From positions 44,176,027 to 44,240,026 of the forward strand of contig JAKTNV010000010.1 of NCBI GenBank assembly GCA_022747635.1: a stretch of DNA of 64,000 bases, given 5' to 3'. The notes beneath the pieces were generated by a model. It had not been told where the DNA came from. It saw only the letters and a list, made by a program, of their open reading frames with translations, and did not search any database. Source of the DNA: Hetaerina americana. Its lineage: Eukaryota; Arthropoda; Insecta; Odonata; Calopterygidae. Positions 46,757-60,459 of this stretch are shown piece after piece (the first letter of the stretch is position 1; every line of letters begins with the position of its first letter). A program made the translations under genes and the position numbers.

Positions 46757-49611
46757 TTTTTTCATTTAAATATTTAATTATTATTTTCATTATCTTATAA
46801 TAATGCAAAGGTTCCCTGCATTATTGTGGAGTCAAAAGGGACGCGCATAAATTATACAATTTTGTCGTCATTACTGAGGAAGGAGTTTATACAGTTCAGA
46901 GCTTAGTACACAGTTTGAAGGTAACTTATTTACTCAAGCCCTCTGGACAAAATCATTTGCTTTTCCATAAGTGATCAGTGCCCGTGAAATACCTTGTGGA
47001 TAATGAAGAAAGAATTTTAATGAATGGCACCCATTCAGTCAAGATTTTTCAGCTTTTCTGGAATTTAAAACCTGTATAAACATACTGTAAATACCATGTT
47101 TAGGCTGGCTAGGTTATTGGTTTCTTGATTGGAAACTGTTTATCAACCATGAAATTGTAAATCATTACTGAGAGCAAAGCCCTTTAGTTACCGCTGTCCA
47201 GAGAGTTTTTGTAAAAGACGAAATTAATTTGAATGTTTATTTTGCGGCGAAGTTATTTAGTCCCGGGTGACATTCGTTAATTTGGTTGGTTTGGAGTATG
47301 TGTCGGATGTAAAACTACACCGTCCTCTTGCAGCTTATTTTCCGCCGTCTATCTTCAACCTTTCTCATTCATTCCATTATCTCCAACTCAACTGCTTCCC
47401 ATTATTCCTGCCTTTTTACTGCTCCAAGCCATTCTTCCATCTTGCCCTGGTGGGTTTAATTTAAGTTGTCAGTTTGTCGACACCTTGCATCCCATCCCTC
47501 AGCGCGATTGCCATCACTCTTTTCCTCTTAATTCCCTCCCTGCCTTTGAAAAATCGCAATAAATCGCCCCTGCTTTTCCTCACGACCTGAATCCCGGGCG
47601 CCTCTTTCATCGGATTAATTTGATTTTCAGAAGAATGACCACAGAGAGAGCCATGACATTACGCGGATCGCATGTCGCTGTGCAATACACCCCGGCTGGA
47701 TGTTTCTCATCTGCTTCATGTCGGCTCCACTATCGTCGGTGACGCCTCTGCGAAGAAAACTTCTCCAACACGACACTTGAATCGCGCATTTTGGATAAAC
47801 AAAGGGACGGAATTGAGAAAAATCATGGAGATTATTGAATGGGACTAAAATTAAGTTGGAGTGCTACGTTCTGCTTGAACATTATTTAGGAAAAACGTTT
47901 CGTGGCTTGAATAGCGGAGATAAAGGTTAATATTATTAGACCCTTGTTTGTGATTCAAGTGGGACGAATCTCTAGAAACCTATCCTCTAACAGCATAAGA
48001 GAAAGACAAATGCGGCCCTGAACCTTGACTGTGGATAGTTAGCGCTCGATGATTTCCTGTTTCTAAAAATGAAGGAAAATGATGCAAAATTAGCCTTATC
48101 GGAATGACCCAATGTGAATGACAATGCAATACATTTTACACAGGAAATATCAATTTCTCGGTAATTAAGCTAACGAGCTATGTATTGCAATAGGATTTTA
48201 AACAAACAATATGTTCAAGTGAATTACCGTGCATAGAATACACACGAAGAAATCACAATTATGCCCACAGAGTCGCGGAACATGAGGATGAATCCATCGT
48301 TTAAAATAAAAATGTTTTCCTCAGCAAAATGCATGGATTCCTTTGAATTTGTCCAAGGCAAACGCCTACTTGTACAAAAGTGATGAATCAAAAAAAATTT
48401 GTAGAGTATCTCGAAAAAAGGTAAACATTCGCCATCTGATGATGTTTTACGTCAAAATTTGGTTGTGGATAATTTATAATGTCGAATTGCTTAGTTGGTA
48501 TCTTTCAATTTATCAAAAAGTAAATGAAAATGAAAGGTTATTTGATATACCTCTTATTTTCTCATCAAATGCAGGATTAATCACCGATTTCCTGCTCCAA
48601 TGCTTTTAATTAACTGATAAAGCACGCAAGTTGTTATTAGAAGTTAACCTCATTGATTACTAAGGCAACAATAGAATAAGTTAATCAAATTCAAGATTTT
48701 TTCAAAGATTCAAGAGAACAAACATGATATGACTGTTACTCTCTTTTTAAATAGACAACATGAGTATTTTTAGCAAAAAGTCAGAAAAATCAATTTTAAT
48801 TACTTGAGTATTTTTTAAATTAATTTTTAAGATTTTCTTTCACTTACCACATTGAAAAAGTCAATAAAATACTACTTGAAAACAATTTTCCGTGTGATTT
48901 AAGTATTTAACAATTGAAGAAGTCAGGACTCAGCATTTAGAGAGCTATTGTGCTTATAAATTATGACTATGAAAATTGCTTTTATGTAAGACAATAAAAT
49001 ATTAATCAAGTGTAATATAAATGTATGCATCATAATTTTAGCAGAATAGAAGACATATTAAAATTTTATATGCAAATATTAAAAGATCGCTAAACCTGTG
49101 CTATTAACAATGCATTACAGTTTGATTGAATTGAAATAAGATGTGTTGACTCAAGATTTAGTTGAACGAATTACGCAGCCAGCTGAAACCTAACAAGAGC
49201 GGGTAACTTTAAGTTTAATAATGCCCACGGTGACCCCCCAACATCTCGCTTTGATATGGGACTTCCATCAGAGTTTAGTTGAGCTGTTTCTCAAAGCAAT
49301 ATTGCGGTAAAACCTCAGTTATTTTTTAAATTCGCCTACATCATACCAAGATAGCCTCCTAAGGGATCAGTGAGGAAGAGGTGCTTCAAAATCCGCCAAT
49401 AATTGTGAAGTGATGATCAGCAAGTGAACATTTATGCTGTGATATCTTCGTAAATGAGTAAGATGTAAATAAGTTACAGGAATTTATAGGTGGTGTATGT
49501 GTGTGCGTATATGTATATAAATATAAACATGTATGTATGTAATACTTTTCACTAATGACGCTAATATATGATTTTCCAATAATATTTTTGCCAAAATATT
49601 AATTTTGTAAG
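46757..49611. other. No recognisable gene
   Basis: AT-rich apart from a modest GC-richer patch at about 47590-47780. Only short open frames without motifs. Confidence 0.45.
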
Positions 49612-49612
49612 G

Positions 49613-49663
49613 TTGTTGTATTTAACAGTATTTCGGTTCACGAAATACTGTTAAATACAACAA
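49613..49663. repeat. Perfect 23-bp hairpin
   Basis: The arms (49613-49635 and 49641-49663, beginning TTGTTGTATTTAACAGTATT) are perfect inverted copies with a GTTCA loop. No coding sequence. It could be a recent fold-back or the scar of a small palindromic element. Confidence 0.8.
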
Positions 49664-49794
49664 TCCCCTTAAATGGGTACATAATTAGAAGTCAGTACGT
49701 AAAACATACAAGTACACTAATAGTATTCCTTACTACGAGAAAAGATATAGGTAATGATTGCACCAAATGATTGTGGAAAATTTAAATTTACATA

Positions 49795-49820
49795 GGTATA
49801 CAAACATATATAAATACAAA

Positions 49821-49856
<36 letters not shown>

Positions 49857-49975
49857 CTACATATATATCTATATATATATATGAATATCTATATATATAT
49901 ATGAATAGATATATATATATACATATATATATACATATATATATTATATATAATGATATATTATAAATATTAGTA
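49795..49975. repeat. TA-rich microsatellite with ATGAATATC/ACATA variants
   Basis: Runs of (TA)n separated by CTACATATATATC and GAATATCTATATA phrases. Open frames of I and Y through it are artefacts. Confidence 0.9.
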
Positions 49976-51835
49976 TTATAAACATACACATTTATAAGCA
50001 TTGGTGGCCTCACACTGGTTTCAATTTTTCAAAGCGTAGATGAGTCCGATGAAACGTGTTGAGAAAGACCCTTGCACCAGCCCGTTCATAAAACAAATGG
50101 CTCCAGTGAAACGTTCCAGTTACGATTTTCACGTCTCCACCAAGCTCTTCATGGCCGAGAAATATGTCATTGGAAATAACTTGGACTCAAGCAAACATAC
50201 CCCTCTAAACTATTGTTAAAGCAGTAGTTTAACATCGTTCGCCCTATCTCACTTCCCTCCACGACCAACCGTCCCTGCAACCTTCCGTTTCCCCGTAATC
50301 CCCTCGCCACTATTCAATCTTGTTGTACTCAATTTTCTTTGCCAACAGCCCAAATCCTCAGTTCCCTTTGCTCAGCGCTCCGTGAGTCTCTCTCTCCCTA
50401 CCTTTATCTACCTCTCACAATATGTATTAAACCCTTCAACGCCAGAGAGAATAGCTCCGAGGCGAAAATGTTTCTTGGCTAAAAACAGAGCGCAATTCAA
50501 ACCCAAGGGACTATTCTGAAATAGGAGGGTGGGTGGGAGACTATTGACTTTGGCTAGGCGGTATTATAACTCTCGCAATCGGAGAAAGAATAACTTCTTT
50601 AGGCATCAAGGGCACAAAAATTTCACGCGGATTTATATCCAAATAAGAAAACAAAACACACCCGAGGAGGCAAAGAGATTTGCGAGATGAGCCCGAAATA
50701 ATCCTAGACATCTTGGCTGAAAGGCTATGACTTTGCAGGGAAAAATAGCATTAACCATTTGAAATTATTTTAGAGGGTTTTATGACCACGATTTTAGAAC
50801 GATGATTTAAGTTATTTATCTTGTTTGTAGATGGAGACTTACGTTTATTTATGGTGAAAAAAATCCTGAAAACGCATTTTCCTAAAAATCCATCGAGGAT
50901 ATGTAGTGATAATGGCAAATCCCTTTCGGTTGACAGCTAGTTTATCGAGATATAAGGATATCTGTGTATTAATAAATTCACACAATATAAAAAAATAGTA
51001 AATACATGTAGTTCCTATCTTTTCTGAGGAAAGAAATTCCTTTGTACGATCAATCACGTTTTGCAACAGAGTTTTCATTTGACGGAATGAACTTCAGAAT
51101 CGGTTAAATAAAATATTGATTGCCTCTTTAAAAATCCGTTAAATAAGTTTCCTCAGTTATTGACTTGCAGATATATTTTTTCGGGAATTATTCAGAAAAT
51201 GAATGAAATCAATTCTGGATGATTTACGCGACAATATTCACGAAATCCGATTCCTCTATATCTCCCTTTGGCCTACGATTTTGGCTCACTTTCTCAACCC
51301 ATTCTTAGTCTCTTCACCCTTTGATTGTAAGCACTTATAAATGCTGTTTCAAGCCTTTTGATTGCACCTTATATTTGCCTTTTTAATTTCGATAATGATG
51401 GTCATGTTATTGGTTGTTTCACTAGCAACACTAGGAAATATGTTTGAATATGAAAAGACAATCACCCCGAGAGCCATATTATTTCGCCGTTAATAATAAT
51501 AAATATTCGAATTATTGATAATATTAATGCTTATTTTGATGCAGTAATATTTTTTACTTTTACTGCCCTGGTTGTTTCCCACTGGGTCAAGCTCATACAA
51601 AAGTAATTTGTTCTTGATAGTCCACTCACACCATGGAGTTAGCTGTTCCTTCACACTAGCTTAAATGGTTGCTGGTATATCGTGGAAGAAATTTAAAATT
51701 CCCATGTGATTCATTAGATATCTTCTGAGTATTACGATTCCATCTGCGCAGATAGCGGGAAATGTGCCAAAGCCAGCACCACCGGCTCCGAGAATTGAGA
51801 ATGGAATTCTACCACGAACTATCGGTCTGCCCTTG

Positions 51836-51836
<1 letters not shown>
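49976..51836. other. No recognisable gene
   Basis: A GC-richer patch at about 50220-50420 is pyrimidine-rich. The rest is AT-rich with nothing recognised. Confidence 0.45.
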
Positions 51837-51881
<45 letters not shown>

Positions 51882-51952
51882 CCACATATATATATTTCAA
51901 TATATATATATATATATATCCACATATACATATTTCAATGTATATATGTGTG

Positions 51953-51995
<43 letters not shown>
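51837..51995. repeat. TA microsatellite with a duplicated interruption
   Basis: The phrase TCCACATATAYATATTTCAA occurs twice (near 51880 and 51920) between blocks of (TA)n, showing a roughly 40-base tandem unit. Confidence 0.9.
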
Positions 51996-51999
<4 letters not shown>

Positions 52000-52257
52000 T
52001 CTTGTCCATGCACCATGCACTTAAAGCCGTTCCCTCTCAGTAAACAAGGTAAAATAAATCATATTTTCAGTTATTTTAGGAAAAACGAGCTAATTTTTTC
52101 CGTACTAAATCCTTGCATATTACTTCCCCCTGCAACCTAAGAACATTCTTGTATACATACTCTTCTGCTTCTCCGATTCCAAATATTCCTCACATTTGAG
52201 AGTCCCTTCGATTCGATAGTTTTTCAATCTTATAGATTATATAAAATTCATTGAAAG

Positions 52258-52402
52258 ATTCCGAGAAACTGTGGGAGATTCGGTGGCAGTAATTTTTGAC
52301 GAAGTTATTCGCTAAGTGTGCATTACAATGCAACAATTTCAGAGGGTGATTCCCAGTCAAGGGGAGTGATTTTTACACTCTTAAATTGTTGCATTATAAT
52401 CC
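52258..52402. repeat. Three-copy interspersed repeat, copy 2
   Basis: Shares GAGAAACTGTGGGAGAT and GCATTACAATGCAACAATTT with copy 1. Here the inverted arms are at the outer edges: CATTACAATGCAACAATTTC at 52321 and AAATTGTTGCATTATAATCC ending at 52402, giving about 24 bases of near-perfect inverted repeat. Confidence 0.65.
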
Positions 52403-53769
52403 ATTGAAAGATTTTGAAAACAAATTTGTTGAATAAAAATGAACGGGAAATTGTTTAATTCAATTAAAGGATTGACGAATTGCAAAAAATCTTTTCAGGA
52501 TTTTCTGACTTATATCATTGTATTTCTACCTGTATTAATTTACAATAGTTTTTCATCAGGGGAAGAGCGAAGTAATTGCGTATCAATACTTATTATATTC
52601 ATGCAAAAAGGCTATTCTGTTTCATTCGTAGATAAAACGTCCGTAGCATTAAGTAGTAATACTGTCAATTGCTCTTCCTGTTATTGTTTTTTGATTCCGA
52701 CCTTTGACACGCTCACACTCCACATGGTTTAAACAATCTCGCCAATTAATGATTTGGCAGAGTGACCGCTGCTAATACTAAAACGGAGAAGAAGATTGAC
52801 TAAATTAAAAATGTCACTTAGTTGAACTTAATCAAATAGTAGCTAGTTATCTATTATAGGTGTCCGTTGTGGCCCAAAATTCAATACACCTGTGCAGTGA
52901 TCATTTTTTTTAATAGGCTTTACAAAGGCAGAGAAAAGATATTTCGCTGAACACGACGTAACAAGAACAGGCATCCAAACACAAACTAAATGACTAGATA
53001 TAAACACAGAAAAAGGACGCTATTTCCACAAGGTACACAGATAAAAGATAAAAAATTATGAACATTGGGAACCGTTGCACTACCACGTAACGTACATTGA
53101 GGTGAAGGTATCACGTAAAGTTGGATTTAATAGGCTATATAGTAACTAAAGACCGTTTTTCTCTTTTTTTCGAAAAAACGAATAGAACAGACATGATACT
53201 AATCCGTTCCTTGAAAATAATATAGCTCGTAGATATCGTACACAGAAATATTATTGATAAAATGCTTAAAGGTACTCCTAAAGCACTTCTTGGGAGTGTG
53301 AAGAGGCATATTTCCCATTGTCACATGCATCTACGAAACATAATAAGATGGGCATATGATCCAAGAATAGTGAAATATAAATCTAAGCAATAACTCGCTA
53401 CTAGACTGGGTTGTCTGCTATAAAACGTACGCGTTGCACATATGTTGAGGAAAGTATATGCTCGTATTGATTTTCCTTGAGGCAAATGTTTGAAAAAAAA
53501 ATGTTTGCAAGTATTCACTCTATGGGAAAATTATGTGTATATATATTATATTCATTCTTAAGAATAAATGCCCTCACAGTGCGATTGGATTTGGTTCAAG
53601 TGCTACTGCCAATAAATAAACCAAGAATAAATTAGTATACATAACAAATGGTAAGGCTTTCATTTCAGAAACTATTTTTGCGCTCATCTACACCCAATTT
53701 GGTTATAAACCGATAAGCCCGATCTCAAATACGAAGACCCAAAAAAATATCGGTTTTCGTATAGTCCTG
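52403..53769. other. No recognisable gene
   Basis: AT-rich. The 97-codon + frame at 52439-52732 has no motif I recognise. Confidence 0.45.
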
Positions 53770-53940
53770 AGATTTTGCCAAATCTTCTTTGGAAGCCTCG
53801 GGCACAAAACAGGGAAAGACACGTTACCATATCCTTAATGTGTGAATTTCACAAGCCGCAGGGTTTAATATAAGGCAATCTCGGCCCCCAAAACTATCGA
53901 AGAAACCTTCCGGTTGGTTACTTTGGCGGTATACTGGCAT
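53770..53940 (+). repeat. tRNA-headed SINE family, copy 4 (body and tail only)
   Basis: Aligns to copy 3 from CAAATCTTCTTTGGAAGCC through GGGCACAAAACAGGGAAAGA, then the core AATGTGTGAATTTCACAAGCC, and ends with AACCTTCCGGTTGGTTACT. The tRNA-like head is not recognisable. The loop of the terminal hairpin has changed from UUCG to UUCC, while the four-base stem AACC/GGTT is kept. Confidence 0.7.
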
Positions 53941-54372
53941 TTGTACCAAGGGGAATGAAAAGTTTTATGATATACATTTAGAACTTCGGGCAGCAATTCA
54001 TGAAGCGGATGAGATAACAGTAAAAGCAATGGCAGCCATATTACACCACTGATAATACAGTGGAAATTCATTGAAAGGACTTTTATTTCTCCACGCTACA
54101 TTGTTCAAGTCCTCTTCATCCCCTTCCCGCTCTCGTGTGACCTCTGGTCTGATTCCGGCCCGTTTTTACTATCTCACTAATTTTCAGATAACAGATACCA
54201 CTCACTCGGTTATTCACCATCTTTCTCCAGGTTTCTTGGATTAATTCCGCGGAGGATATGCTGCAGACAAACTGCAATGCCAATCTCACATATTTTTCCG
54301 TGGTGTAATAATAATTATTGTTGAACCTGATGGTTTGAGGCTCTAATCTGTGAAAATTTATGACCACTGAAT
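53941..54372. other. No recognisable gene
   Basis: Nothing recognised. Confidence 0.4.
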
Positions 54373-54490
54373 AAATAAACTTGATATTTTTTCACATAAA
54401 AACTTTCAAATAATGCCGGTTTCGACGAATAGGCAAAATCATCAGACCTTATGTTTTTGTTTTTTTGTGAAAAAATACCGAGTTTATTTA
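54373..54490. mobile_element. Fold-back element with CTGATGA/GAAACCGG motif, copy 1
   Basis: The outer arms TAAATAAACTTGATATTTTT (from 54373) and its diverged inverse ending near 54490 (AAATACCGAGTTTATTTA) enclose a centre that reads on - as CTGATGATTTTGCCTATTCG followed by TCGAAACCGG. The motif is single here rather than inverted. No coding sequence. Confidence 0.6.
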
Positions 54491-56701
54491 TCCTGTGAAA
54501 TATCATTGTGTCTCGGTGGAACCTGATATGGAATTAATATGTTCCAACGGGGTAAAAGAAACTCATTTCTCAGACGTACTTTATTATTAAGAGCGTCGCG
54601 GAGACATGGACGATGAAAAATAGGGACAAGAGGAGAATAAAATGCGTTATGAGCCTCTATTTGTGTGAGACGCATGATCGGAAGGACTCGTAAAATTCGA
54701 TTGATAAGCGAGGGAGTGAGGCAGATTATTGTATTTAAAAAAAACTACACGATAGCATCGAGGAATCCAAGTTGAAATTGTAGAGACAGGTAAAGAGGAG
54801 ACAAGAAAATGCCACGTTTTTGACAGTGCAGGGCATTCGATCAAGGGAAGGCCGTGAGATGGAAAGATATGTTATTGAGGGACATCAAAGGGAGAAGAAA
54901 GGATTGGGTCAAGATAAAGGAGGAGGAGAAATTAATGAACAGAAAGAGGAGGAAAGGCTTTCCAACGTAACGACCCGTCATAGGGATGAAATGTGTCTGG
55001 ATATACATGAATGCATGCAGTTGAGCAAGATGATTGAAGAATTTCCCTCTTTCATCTAATTCCGCAGTGAGAGGGATAGGAATCTAGATATTTGGCTCAC
55101 TTGGCACGCCATCATATGGATAGCGCAGATTAATATTAAGCAAAAGAGATTATTCTTTTCCAACATTTATTTAAACGCCATGAAAATAAAAGAGAGAAAA
55201 TGAGACAACAATGCTCAATCCAGTGGTATTTGAATGATTTCATCTAATTTTATGTTTTTTGTTTAAGGACTGTTGGTATATGGTAAGAATCCGGATCGTA
55301 TCCCAAATTATCTGCAATAAACAAGGTCGGTACCTTTAATCGTTAGATTCAAAGTGTGTCACCAAAAGTAGGATTTAAAAATCACAGAAAATTTTAATAG
55401 CATTCAAAATTTCAGTTTAAAGAGTGTGATACTCGTACGCGAGAAAAAAATATGCCCTTTTCTCTGTTCACTATGCCAATAGTTCAAAATAGGATATACC
55501 TATTGTCTATGAAAGATAAAGCCAACCTTATAAAACTTAAAATCACAGAGTAATGGAAAATGTGAATAAAAAATGATTAATCTCATACATTCATTAATAA
55601 AGAGTAACTATAAAACGCTTCAAGAGGAAATATCAAATCACAGGTTGAATAAAGCTTGTTATTCGTCACAACCTTTTGGTACAATACCCATCTCCCAGGC
55701 ATGACATACTTAGACTTTAAGATATGGACAAATATACATTTGTATACAATTACTGCAAGTGTACTTTAGAATTTGCGTTGCTGAGAAATTTAAAACCATG
55801 GAAGATTTCTTTCACTGATTTTCCATAGTAAGCTTGAAGCGTTTCTTCCGTATTTTCTATTTTTCAGAATTAATGGGTTTGATTTGGTATGAATAATTTT
55901 CATTCTTTTTCATAAAATCGTTAAAAATCTAGGTAAGCACATCCATTATTAACTTGGTAATTCAAATAAAAATAAAATGAAACCGTGAAATCATGCCGAA
56001 TAACGAAAGTGGGGAGCATAATGCAATTTGTATATCATCTAGCCCATTGTTTTTACCCGTTTATTGATTAGAGTAATTTCTCATGATTTTTATTCATATC
56101 TGAATGTTAAAAAACTTCCTCGCGAACGTTCCGATCAACTTGTCTGAAGGAGAAGGTTTGCGATAATAATAACAATATAAAGCTCAAGACTATTTGACTG
56201 AGAGTAGCATGAGAGAATGCATTAACAAGTCATCAAGCATGTGTCACAGAGCAAGAAGGATTTTCCTGAATTTATAGCCCAACAACGGGAAAACCAGAAA
56301 GATAATTACCGCGTGCTAATGATTTTTTTCCCGAGTGGAGCTCGCCTGAGGTCGCGCCCAAAAAACAAAAAGTCTTATTAAATTTAACTGGGAAATGGAT
56401 TCCCATGATTGGAAAAGTTTCATTTAATGTAAAACAGAAAAATTTGATATGAAAAAGAACCATGAGAACCAACCTTGCCAACTGATTGACACGATTACGA
56501 TTCTTTTTACAGTTGAACATACAGTAGACAATACCTAATTAAAAACATTCTGAAAACGGATAATTGACTTTCTAATCAATTCAGCACAGAGCCTACCACA
56601 TGTCTTGTTTATATTTAGCAAAGATCAGGGTGATAGGAATGTTAATGATCCATCATTAGGTAAAAGACTGATAATTCGCAACATGATCTCCAATAAAGAG
56701 A
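54491..56701. other. No recognisable gene
   Basis: The + frame at 54820-55059 is rich in E, R and K with no motif. The rest is AT-rich. Confidence 0.45.
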
Positions 56702-56870
56702 GACGTTTCAGGCGTGATATGGTGGAATATCATGATTAATTAAAAATTGGCAATTTTTCACAAAATAAAATTTAATGCGACCGGTTTCAATGTAACTACA
56801 TTATCGTCAGGTCATTGTCACGAGGCGATAATGTAGTTACATTGAGACCGGTCGCATTATAAAATACTTA
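56702..56870. mobile_element. Fold-back element with inverted CTGACGA/GAAACCGGTC motif, copy 2
   Basis: The outer left arm starts GACGTTTCAGGCGTGATATG at 56702 and matches the right outer arm of the copy at 63173-63358. The inner motif GCGACCGGTTTCAATGTAAC lies at 56777 and its inverse at 56825-56859 (one difference, GAGACC for GAAACC). The right outer arm is missing after about 56870, so this copy is truncated. Confidence 0.75.
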
Positions 56871-57179
56871 TTCTTGCTGGTTAAGCGCATTAAATGCCCT
56901 TATTAAATGCGCGGGTCAGAACCCGAAAATCAGTATGACATACTTTTTTTGAGAGCGGATTTAATGCAACAAATGGCATAAATTCAATACTTGGGGTCTA
57001 CGAAAGGGTAAATTAAACGGTATCGACAATAAAAAAACGATAATTATAAAGTTAAGTAAATACAGTGTTATCGGATGATTCAGACACCTATCAAAAAGTC
57101 TGAACGAATGATTGATTAAGGCGTTCTTCGACGAGCAGGTTAATATTATAGGACTGGGGAGGATAATATTGAAAGAAGG
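56871..57179. other. Unassigned spacer
   Basis: AT-rich; nothing recognised. Confidence 0.4.
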
Positions 57180-57430
57180 TAATCTAGGATCTAAAAAGAG
57201 GGATAAATCTGTCTGAACAATATATAGATCATGAAAAATCTAGTCCGGAAGAATGAGGCAAGAAAAAGTGGCAGAGGAAAATCAAGGCCGATCCAAGTAA
57301 AACAAGTGAAGCAAGATGTTGAAAAGAAAAGAAACTGTCAGAATGAGAAGACCCAACTGAGATACGTGATTTAATACGGGAGATAAATAGTACGTGATTT
57401 AAAACGGGAGAACTGGTGCAAGCCATTTCT
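57180..57430 (+). pseudogene. Possible LINE-B RT C-terminal fragment
   Basis: On + it reads NEARKSGRGKSRPIQVKQVK and QDVEKKRNCQNEK, which resembles the closing GKRGRGRPR and MKDVG...E segments of the LINE-B RT. A short direct repeat (TACGTGATTTAAWACGGGAGA) occurs at about 57363-57413. Confidence 0.3.
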
Positions 57431-59724
57431 ATAATTATTAACCAAAATCGGTGAAGAAAGTTTGACTGCTTATGACAATTAGTTACGGAAATATGCCTAC
57501 CAGTTATTTAATTCATTTTGCGTTTGCAAAGAGCTACCATTAAACCCATCACGGATCGTCTTCATTACCACTGATAACGGTGCTTTTTGCGTTTTATTTA
57601 CCTTAACAAAAGGGTCAGGTACTCGGAGAAAATTGCGCGGGATTCATTCAATTTAAGCCAGATCTCGATTTGCACGTATGAAACCATGTCAAGGGATTTG
57701 AATACCATCGTCACATGCAATAACAGAATTGATTTTTTTCCTCATCCAAGAAGACTAACATACATATATCATACAATAATAAGTTAGATGTATCGGTAAT
57801 CACATTTTCCCACAAGTACTCCGTGCTCGGATCTTTCAATTTATACCGAAATTAATAAAATACGAAATACATGCTGAATAACATTTACTGTTAACTTCGA
57901 TGAATAAAAATTGAAAGCAATCAATATTTTATTAGTACGTTTGCAGTTAATACTTTCAACACAAAACTGTACGATGAATAAACGGATTTAGGCGATAGTG
58001 CAATGACCACTAATATGTTGGATTTTATACACTTGAATCAAATTCCCGAAGTTAACGTACGTCCCCCTGGAGAGATAGGGACGAACCCTTCAATCTAGCA
58101 TCTATGCTGCGGTGATGTCATAAAAGAGTGCTAGCTCCGAAAATGGATTTTGGAGTCGTTCCATGTAGTATGGCGGTATCTAAATATAATCACCGATCAT
58201 TTTAAACGGAAAATTGGCTTACCTTTCTCAGACCTCTTGAATTTACAGTGATACAAACATTTACAACTCTTTAAATATGCTGGACAGATCGAGTATGGAC
58301 GGATTTACGATTGTTTCTTGATTTTTCCCAAAAATGTCAGCTCTGAGTCATACTCTAATGGACTGATATCATAATATTCACCAGTTATTCAATATTTTTT
58401 TCAAAGGTACATGATGACGCATCATAGGTATTCTGACTTATGTATTAAGCGGGAACTTCACGTTTAAAGATCAACTAATTAGAATTTCAAACATCATTAC
58501 ATCAATTCCCATCGTGACTTCATTAGTAAACATGTATAATTTATAATTAATTAAAATTTAATATGAAAAATGTCATGGTTTCGAATATATTCATTGATTT
58601 TGTTTTATTTGTTTAATTAAAGTGATTGTAAAATGTAATGCTGCACAAGATTTTCTTATAAGCTTGGTAAAAACTTCAAATTTTTTCTCAGGATAAACCG
58701 CATATGAGAGTAATATGCATTTGAGAGTAATGTATGCATACTATATGTCAGTATTGGATTTATATATGATAAACAAATTTCATTTTACCGTTGTGGCGGT
58801 GAAATTTTTTAAGAGCTCGTGGTAAAATAATAGTTTCCGCAGATTACCGTCGATGTACAGTAACAAAGGGATAGAAAACAATTTCAAAAGTGGAATGTGT
58901 TTTCCTCTCGAAAACTAGTGTATAATTAAATCCTCAAACATCTTTTCATAAATTTGTAATGAAGCAATTCCGGTGAACCTCATTTGTTTCCCGAGGCTCA
59001 CCGGACAACTCAACTGTTTCAAATAAGCTCCCCAATACTTGCGCCTTGATTCCTTACATGAAATAAATAATGCGAATTGTTACATCCGATCAAAATTAGT
59101 TGAGCCAAATCTTACCTCGTTAAATACGAAGATAATGGTAATTTCTTCTTTGCAAGAAATATAACTTGCTCATGCAAACCTAAAGCTGGGCATCCTTGCT
59201 TTAATAACTTCGTTCCGTTGATTTCCATTGCAATCTTCCGTGCGCTCCCAGCAACGCCAAACGTCATTTCGATACTCCCTACGGGCAGCATGAGAGGAAA
59301 CCATGTAATTAGCAATCCACGCATGAAATTTATAACTGTGAAGGAACAAACAAGCGCTTATATCATCCACGTAATATATTCATATGGAAAAAGCATGCAA
59401 ATTTTCGTGAATGCATTTTTGTCCATGTGCGTATTTAAAATAATGCAAACGCACAATATAGGGGGTTGAAATGATTGAAAATGAAAAGGATTATTTCACG
59501 TGTTTATTTTGGAGGGAATTTTTAAATTTATGAATTTTTTTTTGCGAGAAAATCTCACTGTGTGCATAATAGATATCGAAAATACGATAATAAAATCATT
59601 CAGAGGTGAAATACTCTCATAGAAAATTTAAAGTGTTACGTTTTTTCTTGGCAATTCAATGTGCACAAACACACTATACTGGAACTTCCAATTGATTTTC
59701 AGAACCTGTGGTATATGCCGCAAT
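57431..59724. other. No recognisable gene
   Basis: AT-rich sequence with only short open frames. Confidence 0.45.
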
Positions 59725-59865
59725 AATAACTTTTAACGGAGTCACCTGCTAATGTGAATTACGATGCAGCAATTTGAAAGGGTACAGATCATTATCCTTG
59801 GCCGGGATGCGATGTCGGATCCTTGAGTTATTTCGGCTCGGATTCCGGCCAAGGTGAATTATTTT
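59725..59865. repeat. Three-copy interspersed repeat, copy 3
   Basis: Shares TAACTTTTAACGGAGTCACC-type sequence and AATTACGATGCAGCAATTTG with the other two copies. Its own inverted arms are ATTATCCTTGGCCGGGA (59791-59807) and TTCCGGCCAAGGTGAATTA (about 59843-59861). Confidence 0.6.
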
Positions 59866-60459
59866 TTCTCTTTGGATTAAAATTCTGGTTTCTTGTTCAA
59901 GAGCCGTAGATTAGACATTGAATAAAAAAATATTTTTTGGCATAATATCCATATTCTCCTTCCTAATCCCTGTGAACAGTGGCCTAAACACTGTAAAGGC
60001 TTACGTAAGTCCCATCCCTCAAAGTAGATTTCATGGCATAACATTAAAAACATCCTTCTTTAATTTTATTCCTCGCCATACGCCAGACTACTTCTCAATA
60101 CACAGCGCAATGCTAAGGGCCTGTTCGTTATTTCGAAAGGTTTTTCAGGCCATTTTATAATCAGATGTTCATTTTCCATAATCTGGCAACACTACTGCAC
60201 TGCTACAATTTAACTCCGCGACATTTCACACCTATACTTTTCAACCACTCAAAAGCTCCGAAAACTTCCTTTCCGTGAGAATCGATGAATTGATCGTTAG
60301 TGTGTATGAGAATGTGAAATAACTGAGAGAATATGCAAATATAGAGAAGAAAATTTTTTTTATCAATTGGGATCTACCTGTCATGGTACGTTTATTGAAG
60401 AATTCAATACCTAAGCTCAGCTACATTCCTAAACCTCATGTGACACAACGCTACATACA
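59866..60459. other. No recognisable gene
   Basis: Nothing recognised; pyrimidine-rich toward the right end. Confidence 0.4.
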
